A stretch of 64,000 nucleotides of DNA from a bacterium (GTDB lineage: Bacteria > JAMCPX01): positions 1 to 64,000 of the forward strand of contig JAJYLN010000010.1 of assembly GCA_021787665.1 (NCBI GenBank), written 5' to 3'. Positions 16,653 through 25,152 of this stretch are shown here, in pieces. The notes beneath the pieces were generated by a model. It did no database searches, was not told the DNA's origin, and saw nothing but the letters and a program-made list of their open reading frames with translations. The stretch's first letter is position 1. Every line of letters starts with the position of its first letter. A program made the translations under genes and the position numbers.

Positions 16653-18648
16653 TGTGTACAGAGAATATCTTTCCAAAGAACCTCTCAACGATCGCGGCGT
16701 AGAGTTTGAAAAAGAGCTCAACGAGGAGCAGCTTCGGGTAGTCTTCTCGGAAGGCGGCCCGTGCCTCGTCATAGCGGGCGCTGGCAGCGGCAAGACCAGG
16801 ACCCTCGTTTACAGGGTAGCAAAGCTCGTGCAGGACGGCGTTCCGCCGTCCGGCATCCTGCTGGTCACTTTCACGAACAAGGCGGCGCGGGAAATGCTCT
16901 CCCGGGTTGAGAGACTTCTGTCCATCGACGAGACGGGCGCGTGGGGCGGGACGTTCCATCATATCGCGAACCTCATCCTGCGCAGGCACATAGGACTCCT
17001 TGGATTCAGGAACAACTACACGATCCTTGACGAGGAGGACCGTGGGGATCTCGTCTCTATGGCGATCACGGAGTTCAGCCTGAACGAGAACAGGCGGTTC
17101 CCCAAGCCGGCCACGGTCTCCGCTATACTCAGCCTCGCTGCCAACCTCTCGGTAGGTATCGACCGAATTGTTGCTGACAGGTTCCCGTTCATGGCAGACC
17201 TGATCGACGACCTTATGCTGATACACGAGCATATCACGGAAAGGAAGCTCAAGCTCAATGCGCTCGACTTCGACGACCTGCTCCTGTTTCTGAAGCGGCT
17301 CCTCGTCGAGCATGACGATGTGCGGACGCACTACGTGCAGCTCTTCAGACATATCCTTGTGGACGAGTATCAGGACACGAGTAAGCTGCAGGCGGACGTC
17401 GTAGATATTCTGGTAGGCGGGCAGAGGAACATCATGGTCGTTGGCGATGATGCACAGAGCATCTACGCGTTCCGTGGCGCCAACTACGAGAATATACTCG
17501 GATTCACCGACCGGTACCCGGACGCGGCCGTGTACAAGCTCCAGACCAACTACAGGAGCACCCAATCGATACTCGATCTCGCGAACGTGAGCATCATGAG
17601 GAACAAGAAGCAGTACCTGAAGCAACTGACGGCAACGCGGGGGACCGGAGACCTGCCCGTCATCGTACGGTGTGCCAGCACCGAGGAGCAGGCGGGCTTT
17701 ATCGCAAAGCACATACTCTCCGCGGACGCTGGCCTGGACGAGATCGCCGTGCTCTACAGGTCCCACTATCATTCGATGGAGATACAGATGGAGCTGACGC
17801 GGCGCGGCATCCCGTACGAGGTGAGATCCGGCGTGAGATTCTTCGAGCAGGCGCACATCAAAGACATCCTCAGCTTCCTGAGGTTCGTAAACAACCCCAA
17901 GGACGAGCTCGCCTTCAAGAGGGCCCTGAAGCTGTACCCGGGCATAGGCATGAAGACGGCCGCATCTCTGTGGAGCGCCTTTACCATGCAGGAGTATCGC
18001 ATTCCCTCTCTCGGTGCGGACGGGATCGTTCAGGAGCTGTCTTCCAGGGCGAAAAAAACCTTCCGCGACTTCTATGGCCTCCTATTCCTGCTGGCTGAGA
18101 CGGGCGCGGACGTCGGGTCAAAGCTGCCCTCCGATATGCTGATGATGATCCTGAAGTCGGAGTACGAGGAGTATATGAAGTTCACGTACACGAACTTCGA
18201 GTCCAGACTCGAGGACATAAAGCAGTTGATAAACTATTCGACGAGGTTCAAGACCTTGACGGAGTTTCTGAGTGAGATGGCGCTCGTGGCGGTCACGGTA
18301 TCTCCCGGTACCGGGGAGAGCGAAAAGGAGCGCGTTGTCCTCTCGAGCATCCATCAGGCAAAGGGCCTGGAGTGGAAGATCGTTTTTGTCCCCTGGCTTG
18401 TTGACGGGAAGTTTCCCGTCATCAGGAGCGGCAGGAACGATCCGAGCGACGCTACGCCTGATATAGACAGCGACGCGATAGAAGAAGAAAGGAGGCTGTT
18501 TTATGTGGCTGCTACCAGGGCGAAGGACCGGCTCTACCTGTCCTATCAGGGATGGCTGCCGGATAAGGGAAGCTACCGGAATGCCCTGATAAAACCTTCG
18601 AGGTTCTTACGGGAGTTGCCTTCCTATGCCTACGAAACACAGGAATAA
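16633..18648 (+). CDS. UvrD/Rep-family superfamily 1A DNA helicase
   Basis: The 671-residue ATP-dependent 3'-5' helicase has all UvrD motifs: Q motif LNEEQ, Walker A GAGSGKT, VDEYQDTSKLQ (motif II), GDDAQSIYAFRGA (III), TNYRST (IV), HQAKGLEWKIVF (V) and EERRLFYVAATRAKDRLYL (VI). It is close to Rep/UvrD/PcrA in length and acts in repair or replication restart. The TTG used overlaps the upstream gene by 20 bp; a GTG at 16654, 1 bp after the upstream stop, is an equally possible start. No nuclease domain is present. Confidence 0.9.
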   Translation: MTLKSNDVYREYLSKEPLNDRGVEFEKELNEEQLRVVFSEGGPCLVIAGAGSGKTRTLVYRVAKLVQDGVPPSGILLVTFTNKAAREMLSRVERLLSIDETGAWGGTFHHIANLILRRHIGLLGFRNNYTILDEEDRGDLVSMAITEFSLNENRRFPKPATVSAILSLAANLSVGIDRIVADRFPFMADLIDDLMLIHEHITERKLKLNALDFDDLLLFLKRLLVEHDDVRTHYVQLFRHILVDEYQDTSKLQADVVDILVGGQRNIMVVGDDAQSIYAFRGANYENILGFTDRYPDAAVYKLQTNYRSTQSILDLANVSIMRNKKQYLKQLTATRGTGDLPVIVRCASTEEQAGFIAKHILSADAGLDEIAVLYRSHYHSMEIQMELTRRGIPYEVRSGVRFFEQAHIKDILSFLRFVNNPKDELAFKRALKLYPGIGMKTAASLWSAFTMQEYRIPSLGADGIVQELSSRAKKTFRDFYGLLFLLAETGADVGSKLPSDMLMMILKSEYEEYMKFTYTNFESRLEDIKQLINYSTRFKTLTEFLSEMALVAVTVSPGTGESEKERVVLSSIHQAKGLEWKIVFVPWLVDGKFPVIRSGRNDPSDATPDIDSDAIEEERRLFYVAATRAKDRLYLSYQGWLPDKGSYRNALIKPSRFLRELPSYAYETQE

Positions 18649-18652
18649 AGAC

Positions 18653-18958
18653 ATGTTCAGGATCATAAAGTACATCATCCTCCTCCTGCTCGTGATTGCG
18701 CTCATCTATTTCCTCAGGGTGAGCTTTCGGAACAACTCGATGGAGATAAAGCTGAAGAACCCCGGGAAGATCGAGGATCTGAAGCAGCGAACGATCAAGT
18801 TAAAAAACGAGTTTGACCTGTTCAAAAAGGAAGGGGAACAAGAGACGGAAACAGCACGTGAAAGGCGTCAGGCCCCGTTTGCCGGCGCCAAGGAAAGAAG
18901 CAGGCACGGGATGGACAAAGAGGAGCTCGACAAGTTCATACGGGAGCATTCGAACTGA
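18653..18958 (+). CDS. Small single-span membrane protein
   Basis: The 101-residue protein has one N-terminal membrane helix (about 6-24) and a charged cytoplasmic or periplasmic tail rich in Lys, Glu and Arg. AGGA precedes the ATG, which lies 4 bp after the helicase stop; an earlier ATG would overlap that gene. No domain was recognised. It ends the helicase operon. Confidence 0.6.
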   Translation: MFRIIKYIILLLLVIALIYFLRVSFRNNSMEIKLKNPGKIEDLKQRTIKLKNEFDLFKKEGEQETETARERRQAPFAGAKERSRHGMDKEELDKFIREHSN

Positions 18959-19001
18959 GCGTATCGTGCGCGGGTTCGATTCCCTCCGATTCGTTTGACT
19001 G

Positions 19002-19250
19002 TTGTTTCCGCGATGTGTTACCCACAGAATTACTTTGTTAGGGTTTAATCTCCAAAAGGTGGCGACGGTATTCGCCCTGAGTATTGAGGCGGGACTGTCT
19101 GTGGTGGTAGGCATCTTCATTGGGTATTATGCGGACAGGTACTTCCACACGACACCGTGGCTCATGCTTGCCTGTACCGGTCTCGGCTTTGTGGCAAGTA
19201 TCATGAGGCTGCTGGAGATAAGCAAGCGTATAGGATCGGATAAAAAATGA
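19002..19250 (+). CDS. AtpZ/AtpI-like small membrane protein
   Basis: About 82 residues with two membrane helices. The pattern ALSIEAGLSVVVGIFIGYYAD followed by TPWLMLACTGLGFVASIMRL matches the AtpZ/AtpI (F0F1-ATPase subunit 1) family, whose members assist c-ring assembly or cation transport. No ATG exists in frame; the longest reading starts at TTG, and a TTG or GTG a few codons later are alternatives, so the N-terminus is uncertain. It overlaps the next gene by 4 bp and leads the F0 operon. Confidence 0.7.
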   Translation: MFPRCVTHRITLLGFNLQKVATVFALSIEAGLSVVVGIFIGYYADRYFHTTPWLMLACTGLGFVASIMRLLEISKRIGSDKK

Positions 19251-19609
19251 ATCGCAAGGTATACAGGGTATGGACCGTTGCTGCGGCTCTGATCTTCTTT
19301 GCGGGGATTCTGCTGTTTGCGGCACACGGGGCCGATATCGTGTCATTCGTGGCAGGTGCCGGCATAGCGGCCGCGAACGTGCTGCTGCTCGGCAAGGGCG
19401 TGGCGGCGCTGTTCGGTTACACCGGGAAAAAAGCAGTCTACCTGTTTCTCCTGGTACTAAAATATGCATTTTTGTTGACAACACTTTATATAGCAATGGT
19501 AATAGTCAAGGTGAACCCTGTACCGTTTGTGTCTGGCATAACGGTACTGCCGCTGAGCAGCATGGCGATGGCGGTTTTTATGATGGTAAGGAGAGATGAC
19601 GATGCATGA
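19247..19609 (+). CDS. AtpI-like ATP synthase accessory protein
   Basis: The 120-residue protein has four membrane helices and little else; position and topology match the ATP synthase subunit I family, found just before atpB in many operons. It overlaps the preceding gene by 4 bp (ATGA) and the subunit a gene by a few bases. Sequence similarity alone would not identify it; the call rests on context and topology. Confidence 0.65.
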   Translation: MNRKVYRVWTVAAALIFFAGILLFAAHGADIVSFVAGAGIAAANVLLLGKGVAALFGYTGKKAVYLFLLVLKYAFLLTTLYIAMVIVKVNPVPFVSGITVLPLSSMAMAVFMMVRRDDDA

Positions 19610-20303
19610 GCAATTGACATGGTTTAGCTTTATACCCGGATTACGGGACGTACCCAGCTACATGATAACATACCCTTTGACGGGCATGGTGCTGATTGTT
19701 TGCGCTCTGCTTGTCTCCAGGACGCTAAGGCGCAGGAACTACCCGGAAGTGCCTGATGAAGGGTTGACACTATCCTCGCTGTTCGATAGCATCTACGAGG
19801 CATTGTACAACTTTACTGCCTCGGTCATTCCGGATGAGCCGGAGAGATACCTGCCCTTGATCGGTACCCTGTTTATACTGATATTTTTCTCAAACCTATG
19901 GGGCGTAATACCGGGGATGGCCCCTCCTACGGACAAGCTCGACACCAATGTTGCCATGGCGTTAACGGTATTTATGGCCTATAACTACTACGGGTTCAGG
20001 TCGCACGGGATAAAGTATTTGAAGCATTTTATGGGGCCCATATGGTGGCTTGCACCTATCATGGTGGTCGTGGAGCTTATCAGCAATGCGGTCAGACCCG
20101 TATCTCTTTCCCTCAGGCTTTTCGGGAACATGCTCGGCGACCATACGGTACTTGGCATCTTCTCACACCTGCTCCCGATAATTGTTCCCATATTTTTTAT
20201 GGCGCTCGGCATATTCGTGTCTTTTATTCAGGCTCTGATATTTTCGATACTAAGTGCAATTTACATCGCACTTGCAGTGGCACACGAAGAAGAAGAACAT
20301 TAA
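19602..20303 (+). CDS. atpB: ATP synthase F0 subunit a
   Basis: The 233-residue membrane protein forms the proton or sodium half-channels beside the c-ring. The essential arginine region is present ([17 protein letters not shown]), together with [25 protein letters not shown] and a C-terminal [17 protein letters not shown] helix. Five to six membrane helices are evident. Two ATG codons lie six bases apart; the second (used here) is 8 bases from AAGGAG, the first only 2. The product ends in an acidic HEEEEH tail. The gene for the c subunit follows 20 bp later. Confidence 0.93.
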   Translation: MHEQLTWFSFIPGLRDVPSYMITYPLTGMVLIVCALLVSRTLRRRNYPEVPDEGLTLSSLFDSIYEALYNFTASVIPDEPERYLPLIGTLFILIFFSNLWGVIPGMAPPTDKLDTNVAMALTVFMAYNYYGFRSHGIKYLKHFMGPIWWLAPIMVVVELISNAVRPVSLSLRLFGNMLGDHTVLGIFSHLLPIIVPIFFMALGIFVSFIQALIFSILSAIYIALAVAHEEEEH

Positions 20304-20323
20304 CTATAAAAGGAGGATTGAGG

Positions 20324-20653
20324 ATGGTGAGAAAGTTTTTGAGTATGGCTGCATCAACGATACTGCTGGTGCTGACAGCAATCCCTGCTTTCGCTGAGGC
20401 TACACCTGCCCAGGCACAGGGAACGGACGTTAAAGGGTGGCTCGCTATTGCGGCTGGCATAGGTATAGGCATAGCCGCGTTCGGCGGAGCACTCGGTCAG
20501 GGCAGGGCGATCGCTGCTGCACTCGATGGGATAGCGAGAAACCCCGGGGCATCAGGTAAGATTGTGACGCCAATGATTATCGGTCTTGCCCTTGTAGAGT
20601 CCCTCGTTATCTACGCCTTTGTCATAGCATTCTTGCTTCAAGGGAAGATATAG
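20324..20653 (+). CDS. atpE: ATP synthase F0 subunit c
   Basis: The 109-residue proteolipid has a leader-like N-terminus (hydrophobic stretch then [11 protein letters not shown]) ahead of two c-subunit helices: [20 protein letters not shown], the polar loop ARNPGASGK, and [18 protein letters not shown]. The ion-binding carboxylate is Glu92. Gln59, Ser93 and Tyr97 sit where sodium-binding c subunits place their other ligands, so sodium coupling is possible. AGGAGG precedes the ATG. A strong terminator follows; F1 genes are not in this window. Confidence 0.92.
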   Translation: MVRKFLSMAASTILLVLTAIPAFAEATPAQAQGTDVKGWLAIAAGIGIGIAAFGGALGQGRAIAAALDGIARNPGASGKIVTPMIIGLALVESLVIYAFVIAFLLQGKI

Positions 20654-20659
20654 TTGCAG

Positions 20660-20699
20660 GGGCGGGCGAAGGATTGCTGGGTGCCCGCCCTTTCCTTTT
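20660..20699 (+). terminator. Intrinsic terminator of the F0 operon
   Basis: A perfect 8-bp stem GGGCGGGC / GCCCGCCC with a 15-base loop is followed by the T-rich run TTTCCTTTT. It lies 6 bp after the atpE stop codon. Confidence 0.85.
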
Positions 20700-20879
20700 A
20701 CCTTTTTAACCAATAATGAGTCATCCTTTAATGATAAGGTTGGGTGAAAATGCGCACTATCTGTAGGCCTGTGGGTTAAAACACCCATACTGCCACCTTG
20801 GCACACGCCGTGGCCCTGATGTGTCACCGCGGTAACCTGGCATGATTCCTGATTAATTAATTATCTAAGGACATAAAAC

Positions 20880-21593
20880 ATGACAAATAGCGTTAAGTAT
20901 TTGGCTATACTGATGATGCTGGCACTGTACCCTGCCACGGGGTACGCTAAACAGAGCGCGTGTGTGGTCTGCCACAGCTCAATCTCTCAGGAAAAGGACA
21001 AGACCGTTATGGACTGCTGGCTGCGCTCCATCCACAGACAGAACGGCGTGACGTGCGATGCGTGTCATGCGGGTAACCCGGACGTCCATGTGGGCAGTAT
21101 AAAAGGCATCTCGGCCAAACAGTTCGAAGCCTTAAAGTCGCTTTCCATGTCCAGGGCCAAAGGGTTCATCGGTATTCCCTCGCCTATGCAGATGTTCGAT
21201 ATGTGCGGCCAGTGTCACAGTGATTCGGTAAACCGGTACAAGGGCAGTATCATGGGCATCGCATTCCTCAATAAGAAGGGCGGCCCTTCCTGCACGGACT
21301 GTCATTCAGCACACTATGTCATCATCCCGGATGTCCCCAAGACGTGCGAGAAGTGTCACAAGGATACGACCGGGTTCGACCAGATAGACCCCATGAACGT
21401 CAACGATGCAACGGTAACAGAGCTCTCGAGGCTCAGAATAAAGATCGCCGAGGAGAAAATAAAGGGCAAAGAGCCACCCCTCTTTCCCGAAGAGCTGGGC
21501 TCGTTCCAGATTGGGTTCGTGGCGTTCGGTGCTATTATTGTATTGTTCATCATCGCGTATATCCTGTACCTATTGATTGAGAGAAGGAGGTAA
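20880..21593 (+). CDS. Membrane-anchored pentahaem cytochrome c
   Basis: The 237-residue protein has a signal peptide (to about residue 23), five CXXCH haem-binding motifs (from residues 28, 59, 109, 138 and 156) and one C-terminal membrane helix (about 208-230) ending in ERRR. It therefore faces the periplasm, anchored in the inner membrane. It begins a five-gene cluster with Rieske and cytochrome b genes and lies 2 bp before the next gene after AAGGAGG, so it is probably a structural electron-exit subunit of a quinol-oxidising complex. It differs from NapC/NirT by having the anchor at the C-terminus. Confidence 0.85.
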   Translation: MTNSVKYLAILMMLALYPATGYAKQSACVVCHSSISQEKDKTVMDCWLRSIHRQNGVTCDACHAGNPDVHVGSIKGISAKQFEALKSLSMSRAKGFIGIPSPMQMFDMCGQCHSDSVNRYKGSIMGIAFLNKKGGPSCTDCHSAHYVIIPDVPKTCEKCHKDTTGFDQIDPMNVNDATVTELSRLRIKIAEEKIKGKEPPLFPEELGSFQIGFVAFGAIIVLFIIAYILYLLIERRR

Positions 21594-21595
21594 CG

Positions 21596-21859
21596 ATGGG
21601 CTTTGAAGTCATCAACAGCAAAAGACCGTCCTATGCTATGGCAGCGGCCGTAGCCATAACGCTCCTGTCCGTCCTATCCCTCTGCATCAGCGTGCTGTTC
21701 GCCTATCTCTTCATAACGGGAAAGGGAAACAATCTGATAATGGGCACGATGGTCTCGGCGGAGTTTCTGATAGCGGCAGCCGTCGTCACGCTCTATATTC
21801 GGTATTTCCTCGAGTTCAGGGAGGTCTCCGAAGACAGAGAGGAGGAATTGCTATGGTAA
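21596..21859 (+). CDS. Small two-helix membrane protein of the bc-type cluster
   Basis: The 87-residue protein has two membrane helices (about 15-42 and 47-69) and an acidic C-terminal tail (EDREEELLW). No family was recognised. AAGGAGG precedes the ATG, and the 3' end overlaps the Rieske start by 7 bp, so production is likely coupled to the complex. It may be a small accessory subunit like those in bc1 and b6f complexes; this is inferred from context. Confidence 0.65.
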   Translation: MGFEVINSKRPSYAMAAAVAITLLSVLSLCISVLFAYLFITGKGNNLIMGTMVSAEFLIAAAVVTLYIRYFLEFREVSEDREEELLW

Positions 21860-22473
21860 ACGAACCCGGAAAAACGGCGGACAGAGGGAACGAAACGGGC
21901 ATAACGAGGAGACGGTTCATCCTGGGGACGATCGTCGTCGCCGTGATCGGCGCTTTCGGATCGCTGTTATCCATGCTGAAGCTGCTCTCGCCTTCAAAGA
22001 AGGGCAGCGGGTATATGTCCACTATCGCCCCGGGCGACGTCCTCGTCTATGCAGCGGGCAGCAATATCGGTACAGAGATAAAGGCAAGCTCGCTCAACGT
22101 CGGGGATGCCGAGCTCGTGTATCCAAAAGGCAAGTCATCGAATCCTGCAAACCTCGTACAATTGATAAAGCTGAACGAAGTGGACTTCAAGAAGCCGACC
22201 GACAGGAAGCTCACCGATAAAGGCTTCCTTGCCTACAGCGCCATATGCACGCACCTCGGCTGTACGGTCTCCTGGGTAAAGAATCCTGCCTCACCGGACT
22301 TATCCTACACCGAGTGCTTCTGCCATAACAGTATCTTTAACCCCGCACGGGGGGAGATCGTCGAAGGCGGGCCAGCACCCATACCGCTCGCACAGATAGG
22401 GGTAAGGGTGAACGAAAACGATACGATCGTCTTCACCGGCACTTTTACGGGCCCGATCGGCCCACAGGTCTGA
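21853..22473 (+). CDS. Rieske [2Fe-2S] subunit
   Basis: The 206-residue protein has a Tat-type signal anchor (TRRRFILG then a hydrophobic helix, about 24-42), as expected for a Rieske protein folded before export. Box 1 CTHLGC (Cys132, His134, Cys137) and box 2 CFCHNSIF (Cys155, Cys157, His158) give both cluster ligands pairs and the disulfide. It would accept electrons from quinol bound at the cytochrome b subunit, encoded 18 bp downstream, and pass them to the pentahaem cytochromes. Confidence 0.92.
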   Translation: MVNEPGKTADRGNETGITRRRFILGTIVVAVIGAFGSLLSMLKLLSPSKKGSGYMSTIAPGDVLVYAAGSNIGTEIKASSLNVGDAELVYPKGKSSNPANLVQLIKLNEVDFKKPTDRKLTDKGFLAYSAICTHLGCTVSWVKNPASPDLSYTECFCHNSIFNPARGEIVEGGPAPIPLAQIGVRVNENDTIVFTGTFTGPIGPQV

Positions 22474-22491
22474 GGGAAAGGGGAGCATACG

Positions 22492-23730
22492 ATGTTTTCA
22501 TGGCTTGACGAGAGACTCGAACTGAAAAAATTCAAGGAAAAGTTTTTGTCCAAGACCTTCCCGACGCACCCGACATTCCTGATCGGAGAGATAGCCCTGT
22601 TCTCCTTCATCATACTCATCGTGACGGGAATATTCCTCGGCCTGCTCTACGAGCCGTCGACAAAGGCGGTCTCGCTGTTCGGTGCCATGGTTCCGGCGGC
22701 CTATGCGAGCGTGGTCAGAATAGATCTGATGTCCATGGGCATGCTCGTGCGACGCATCCACCACTGGAGCGCTATGATCATGATAGCTGCCGTGCTCGTC
22801 CACCTCATGAGGGTCTACTTTACGTCAGCGTACAGGAACCCCAGGGAGATAAACTGGTTCATCGGACTCGCCCTGTTCGGGATCTCGCTGTTCGCCGCGT
22901 TCACCGGCTACCTGCTCCCGTACAGCAATTTCTCGGTGACCGCGACATCCATAGGATACTATATCGCAAAATCCGTGCCTTGGATCGGTAACTGGGTATC
23001 CAGACTCCTCTTTGCCGGGGACTTCCCCTCGAATGCAACGGTACCGCGATTCTTCTTCCTCCATGTTATGTTCATTCCGGTACTGCTCCTCGGCCTCATC
23101 GGGCTGCACATGGTCGTCCTGGTAAAACAGAAGCACACGGAACCGTCCTCCAATGAGGGAAGGCCGGAGGCGAAGCATGGAAAGCGCCTCATCGGCATAC
23201 CTATCTGGCCGGAGCAGGCGCTCATCAGCACCGTATTCTTCTTCTTCCTGATCTTTATGGTCGTCCTGATAGCGACCTACATACCTTTAAACCCCATCGA
23301 AACCTATGGACCGCCTTCCCCCGGAACACCCGTGATGAGACCGGACTGGTATTTTCTCGTCGTATACGGGTTCCTGAAGCTCATACCCGGCAATCTCTCG
23401 TTTTCCATTTTGGGGGGCAAGATTACGCCGGAGACCATCGGTGGAGTCATCTTCCCGACGTTTTTGATTCTCGTGTTTTTGCTCGTGCCACTGATAGACA
23501 GGGCGAAAGGGCCGCAGCACTACATCGTCAACCCCCTCCGGAGGCCCTTCATGACCTCGTTCGGTGTCACCGGCGGTGTCTTTCTGACCATGCTGGTAGT
23601 GTCGGGGTATATCGACGTCCTCCATATCAAGCCGAAGACGATGATCGTCTACGTCGTCCTTGCGACAGCCATTGCCGCGGTCGTCTCGTACACGCTGCTC
23701 AGGCTCTACAATAAAAAAGGGGAGGGATAA
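22492..23730 (+). CDS. Cytochrome b subunit of a bc-type quinol oxidoreductase
   Basis: The 412-residue protein fuses the N-terminal b6-like and C-terminal subunit IV-like halves. Haem ligands are His90 and His104 (13 residues between) and His191 and His206 (14 between, the b6f-type spacing). The Qo motif is PDWY at 284-287 rather than PEWY, a variant common in menaquinol-oxidising complexes. Seven to eight membrane helices are apparent. It lies between the Rieske gene and a second pentahaem cytochrome gene. It would oxidise menaquinol and contribute to proton motive force. Confidence 0.92.
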   Translation: MFSWLDERLELKKFKEKFLSKTFPTHPTFLIGEIALFSFIILIVTGIFLGLLYEPSTKAVSLFGAMVPAAYASVVRIDLMSMGMLVRRIHHWSAMIMIAAVLVHLMRVYFTSAYRNPREINWFIGLALFGISLFAAFTGYLLPYSNFSVTATSIGYYIAKSVPWIGNWVSRLLFAGDFPSNATVPRFFFLHVMFIPVLLLGLIGLHMVVLVKQKHTEPSSNEGRPEAKHGKRLIGIPIWPEQALISTVFFFFLIFMVVLIATYIPLNPIETYGPPSPGTPVMRPDWYFLVVYGFLKLIPGNLSFSILGGKITPETIGGVIFPTFLILVFLLVPLIDRAKGPQHYIVNPLRRPFMTSFGVTGGVFLTMLVVSGYIDVLHIKPKTMIVYVVLATAIAAVVSYTLLRLYNKKGEG

Positions 23731-23731
23731 C

Positions 23732-24469
23732 ATGATGAGGTCCAGGTTTGCCGCAGTATTGTTCATGGTGGCTGCAACGTCTGTTTTTGGGGCACCGTCT
23801 GCCTTTGCCGTAAATTCGTGTGTCAGATGTCACTCCGCTCTTACCGGACAGAGCTTTGTAGGGACGAAATCGCATAGCTGGAAGGGCTCCGTACATCAAG
23901 AGCACGGCGTGACCTGTGATAAATGTCACGGAGGAGACCCGAAAGCAGTCATGGAGAAGCTTGCGCACATCGGCGTCTTCAGCTCGAGCAACCCGGACAG
24001 CAAGGTTTACTACAAGAATATCCCTTCGACGTGCGGCAAATGTCATGGTGCGGAGTTCTATAAGTTTACACAAAGCTACCACTACAAAAAACTCGAGTCG
24101 ACCGGACAGGGCCCCAATTGTGTGACATGCCACGGATCCATGGTGACGACGATCCTGAATCCGAACGATATGGCAAGCGTATGCGACCGGTGTCACAATA
24201 ACAGGATGGGTGTCCTCCCCTACATACCCAAGAAAGCAAAGGCCGTACTTCTCCTCCTCCAGCAGGGGAACCTGCTCATGAAGGCCGACGGGAAACTCTA
24301 CACCTCAAAGGCTGATGAGAAAGTACTCAGCGCGGCACGAGCAGACCTATCCTCGGCACGAATGGAATGGCATACCTTCGACCTCGACGTCATCGTCAAG
24401 GATTTAGAGGGAGCATACAACAACTTCCAGAAGCTGCCGGCACAGAGGCATGTACCAAAACAACAGTAA
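23732..24469 (+). CDS. Periplasmic pentahaem cytochrome c
   Basis: The 245-residue protein has a signal peptide cleaved near SAFAVN and five CXXCH motifs (from residues 30, 62, 101, 130 and 151), with a haem-free helical C-terminus. It lacks a C-terminal anchor, unlike the first pentahaem protein of the cluster. GGGGAGGG precedes the ATG, which lies directly after the cytochrome b stop. It may shuttle electrons from the complex to a periplasmic acceptor or terminal reductase, none of which is encoded nearby. Confidence 0.87.
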   Translation: MMRSRFAAVLFMVAATSVFGAPSAFAVNSCVRCHSALTGQSFVGTKSHSWKGSVHQEHGVTCDKCHGGDPKAVMEKLAHIGVFSSSNPDSKVYYKNIPSTCGKCHGAEFYKFTQSYHYKKLESTGQGPNCVTCHGSMVTTILNPNDMASVCDRCHNNRMGVLPYIPKKAKAVLLLLQQGNLLMKADGKLYTSKADEKVLSAARADLSSARMEWHTFDLDVIVKDLEGAYNNFQKLPAQRHVPKQQ

Positions 24470-24511
24470 CATCATTAGCGGCCGGAAAGACGATCCGCAG
24501 GGAAGAGTGCC

Positions 24512-24985
24512 TTAATAGGACTTGTTTATCTCTTCCTTCCTGAGGATTTGCACGATGTCCATATGCTTTTCCCCTGCTGCCCATGACAGGGCACTGTCTC
24601 CGTACTTATCAATGACATTGATAGAGGCACCGTGCCGTATCAGGAGCTTAACCGTGTCTATGTGGCCGCTGTACGCCGCAAGCATCAGCGCTGTCTGGCC
24701 ATCGTTGTTCTTAACGTTCGGATCCATACCCGCCTGAAGGAACAGCGCAACGACCTTCGTGTTGCCCTCCTTTGCGCTGGTGAGGAATTGCTTCTGGGTG
24801 TACGGTACGTTCAGGGTGGTCAGCTCCCGGCGCGCACTGCCCTGACTTTTGGTGCAGCCTATCAGGGGAATCAGCACGAAGATAAGCGAAAGCATGATCG
24901 CAAGGCGAAACACCGCTGTTGGTTGCCACGTATACCCGGTCATGTCCGCGGGTCCCATGAAAGATACAGTATCTTTTTGTTTCAT
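24512..24985 (-). CDS. Ankyrin-repeat lipoprotein
   Basis: The 157-residue product has a hydrophobic segment ending LIPLIGC (lipobox; lipidated Cys near 44) after an unusually long 25-residue polar N-terminus; a later start is possible. Residues 70-150 form about three ankyrin repeats (DGQTALMLAAYSGHIDTVKLLI is the clearest). It is likely an envelope protein-binding lipoprotein. A TTGACA promoter lies upstream. The gene is convergent with the bc cluster. Confidence 0.75.
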   Translation of the reverse strand: MKQKDTVSFMGPADMTGYTWQPTAVFRLAIMLSLIFVLIPLIGCTKSQGSARRELTTLNVPYTQKQFLTSAKEGNTKVVALFLQAGMDPNVKNNDGQTALMLAAYSGHIDTVKLLIRHGASINVIDKYGDSALSWAAGEKHMDIVQILRKEEINKSY

Positions 24986-25011
24986 TTTATGCCCCCCCTT
25001 TTATACGTCCT

Positions 25012-25040
25012 TTGTATCCATAATATTTTATAAATGTCAA
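25012..25040 (-). promoter_or_regulatory. Probable promoter of the ankyrin lipoprotein gene
   Basis: On the minus strand TTGACA is followed after 17 bp by ATACAA, about 30 bp before the start codon. The -35 element is perfect, the -10 is moderate. Confidence 0.45.
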
Positions 25041-25152
25041 TAGTATAGAGTGGCTTGCACGGTCGATGTATCTCTCTTCCTTTACGGTAATAATATCTTG
25101 ACTACAGGCAAGGAGGTGCAATAGAGTTATCTTAACATGACAGGAGGACTCT

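Noticed and set aside
18959-18995. A tRNA-like T-arm motif (GGGTTCGATTCCC) in front of the F0 operon
   Set aside because: The T-stem has a mismatch, and no matching acceptor strand, D-arm or anticodon arm lies upstream, where coding sequence of another gene is found. Treated as chance or at most a remnant.
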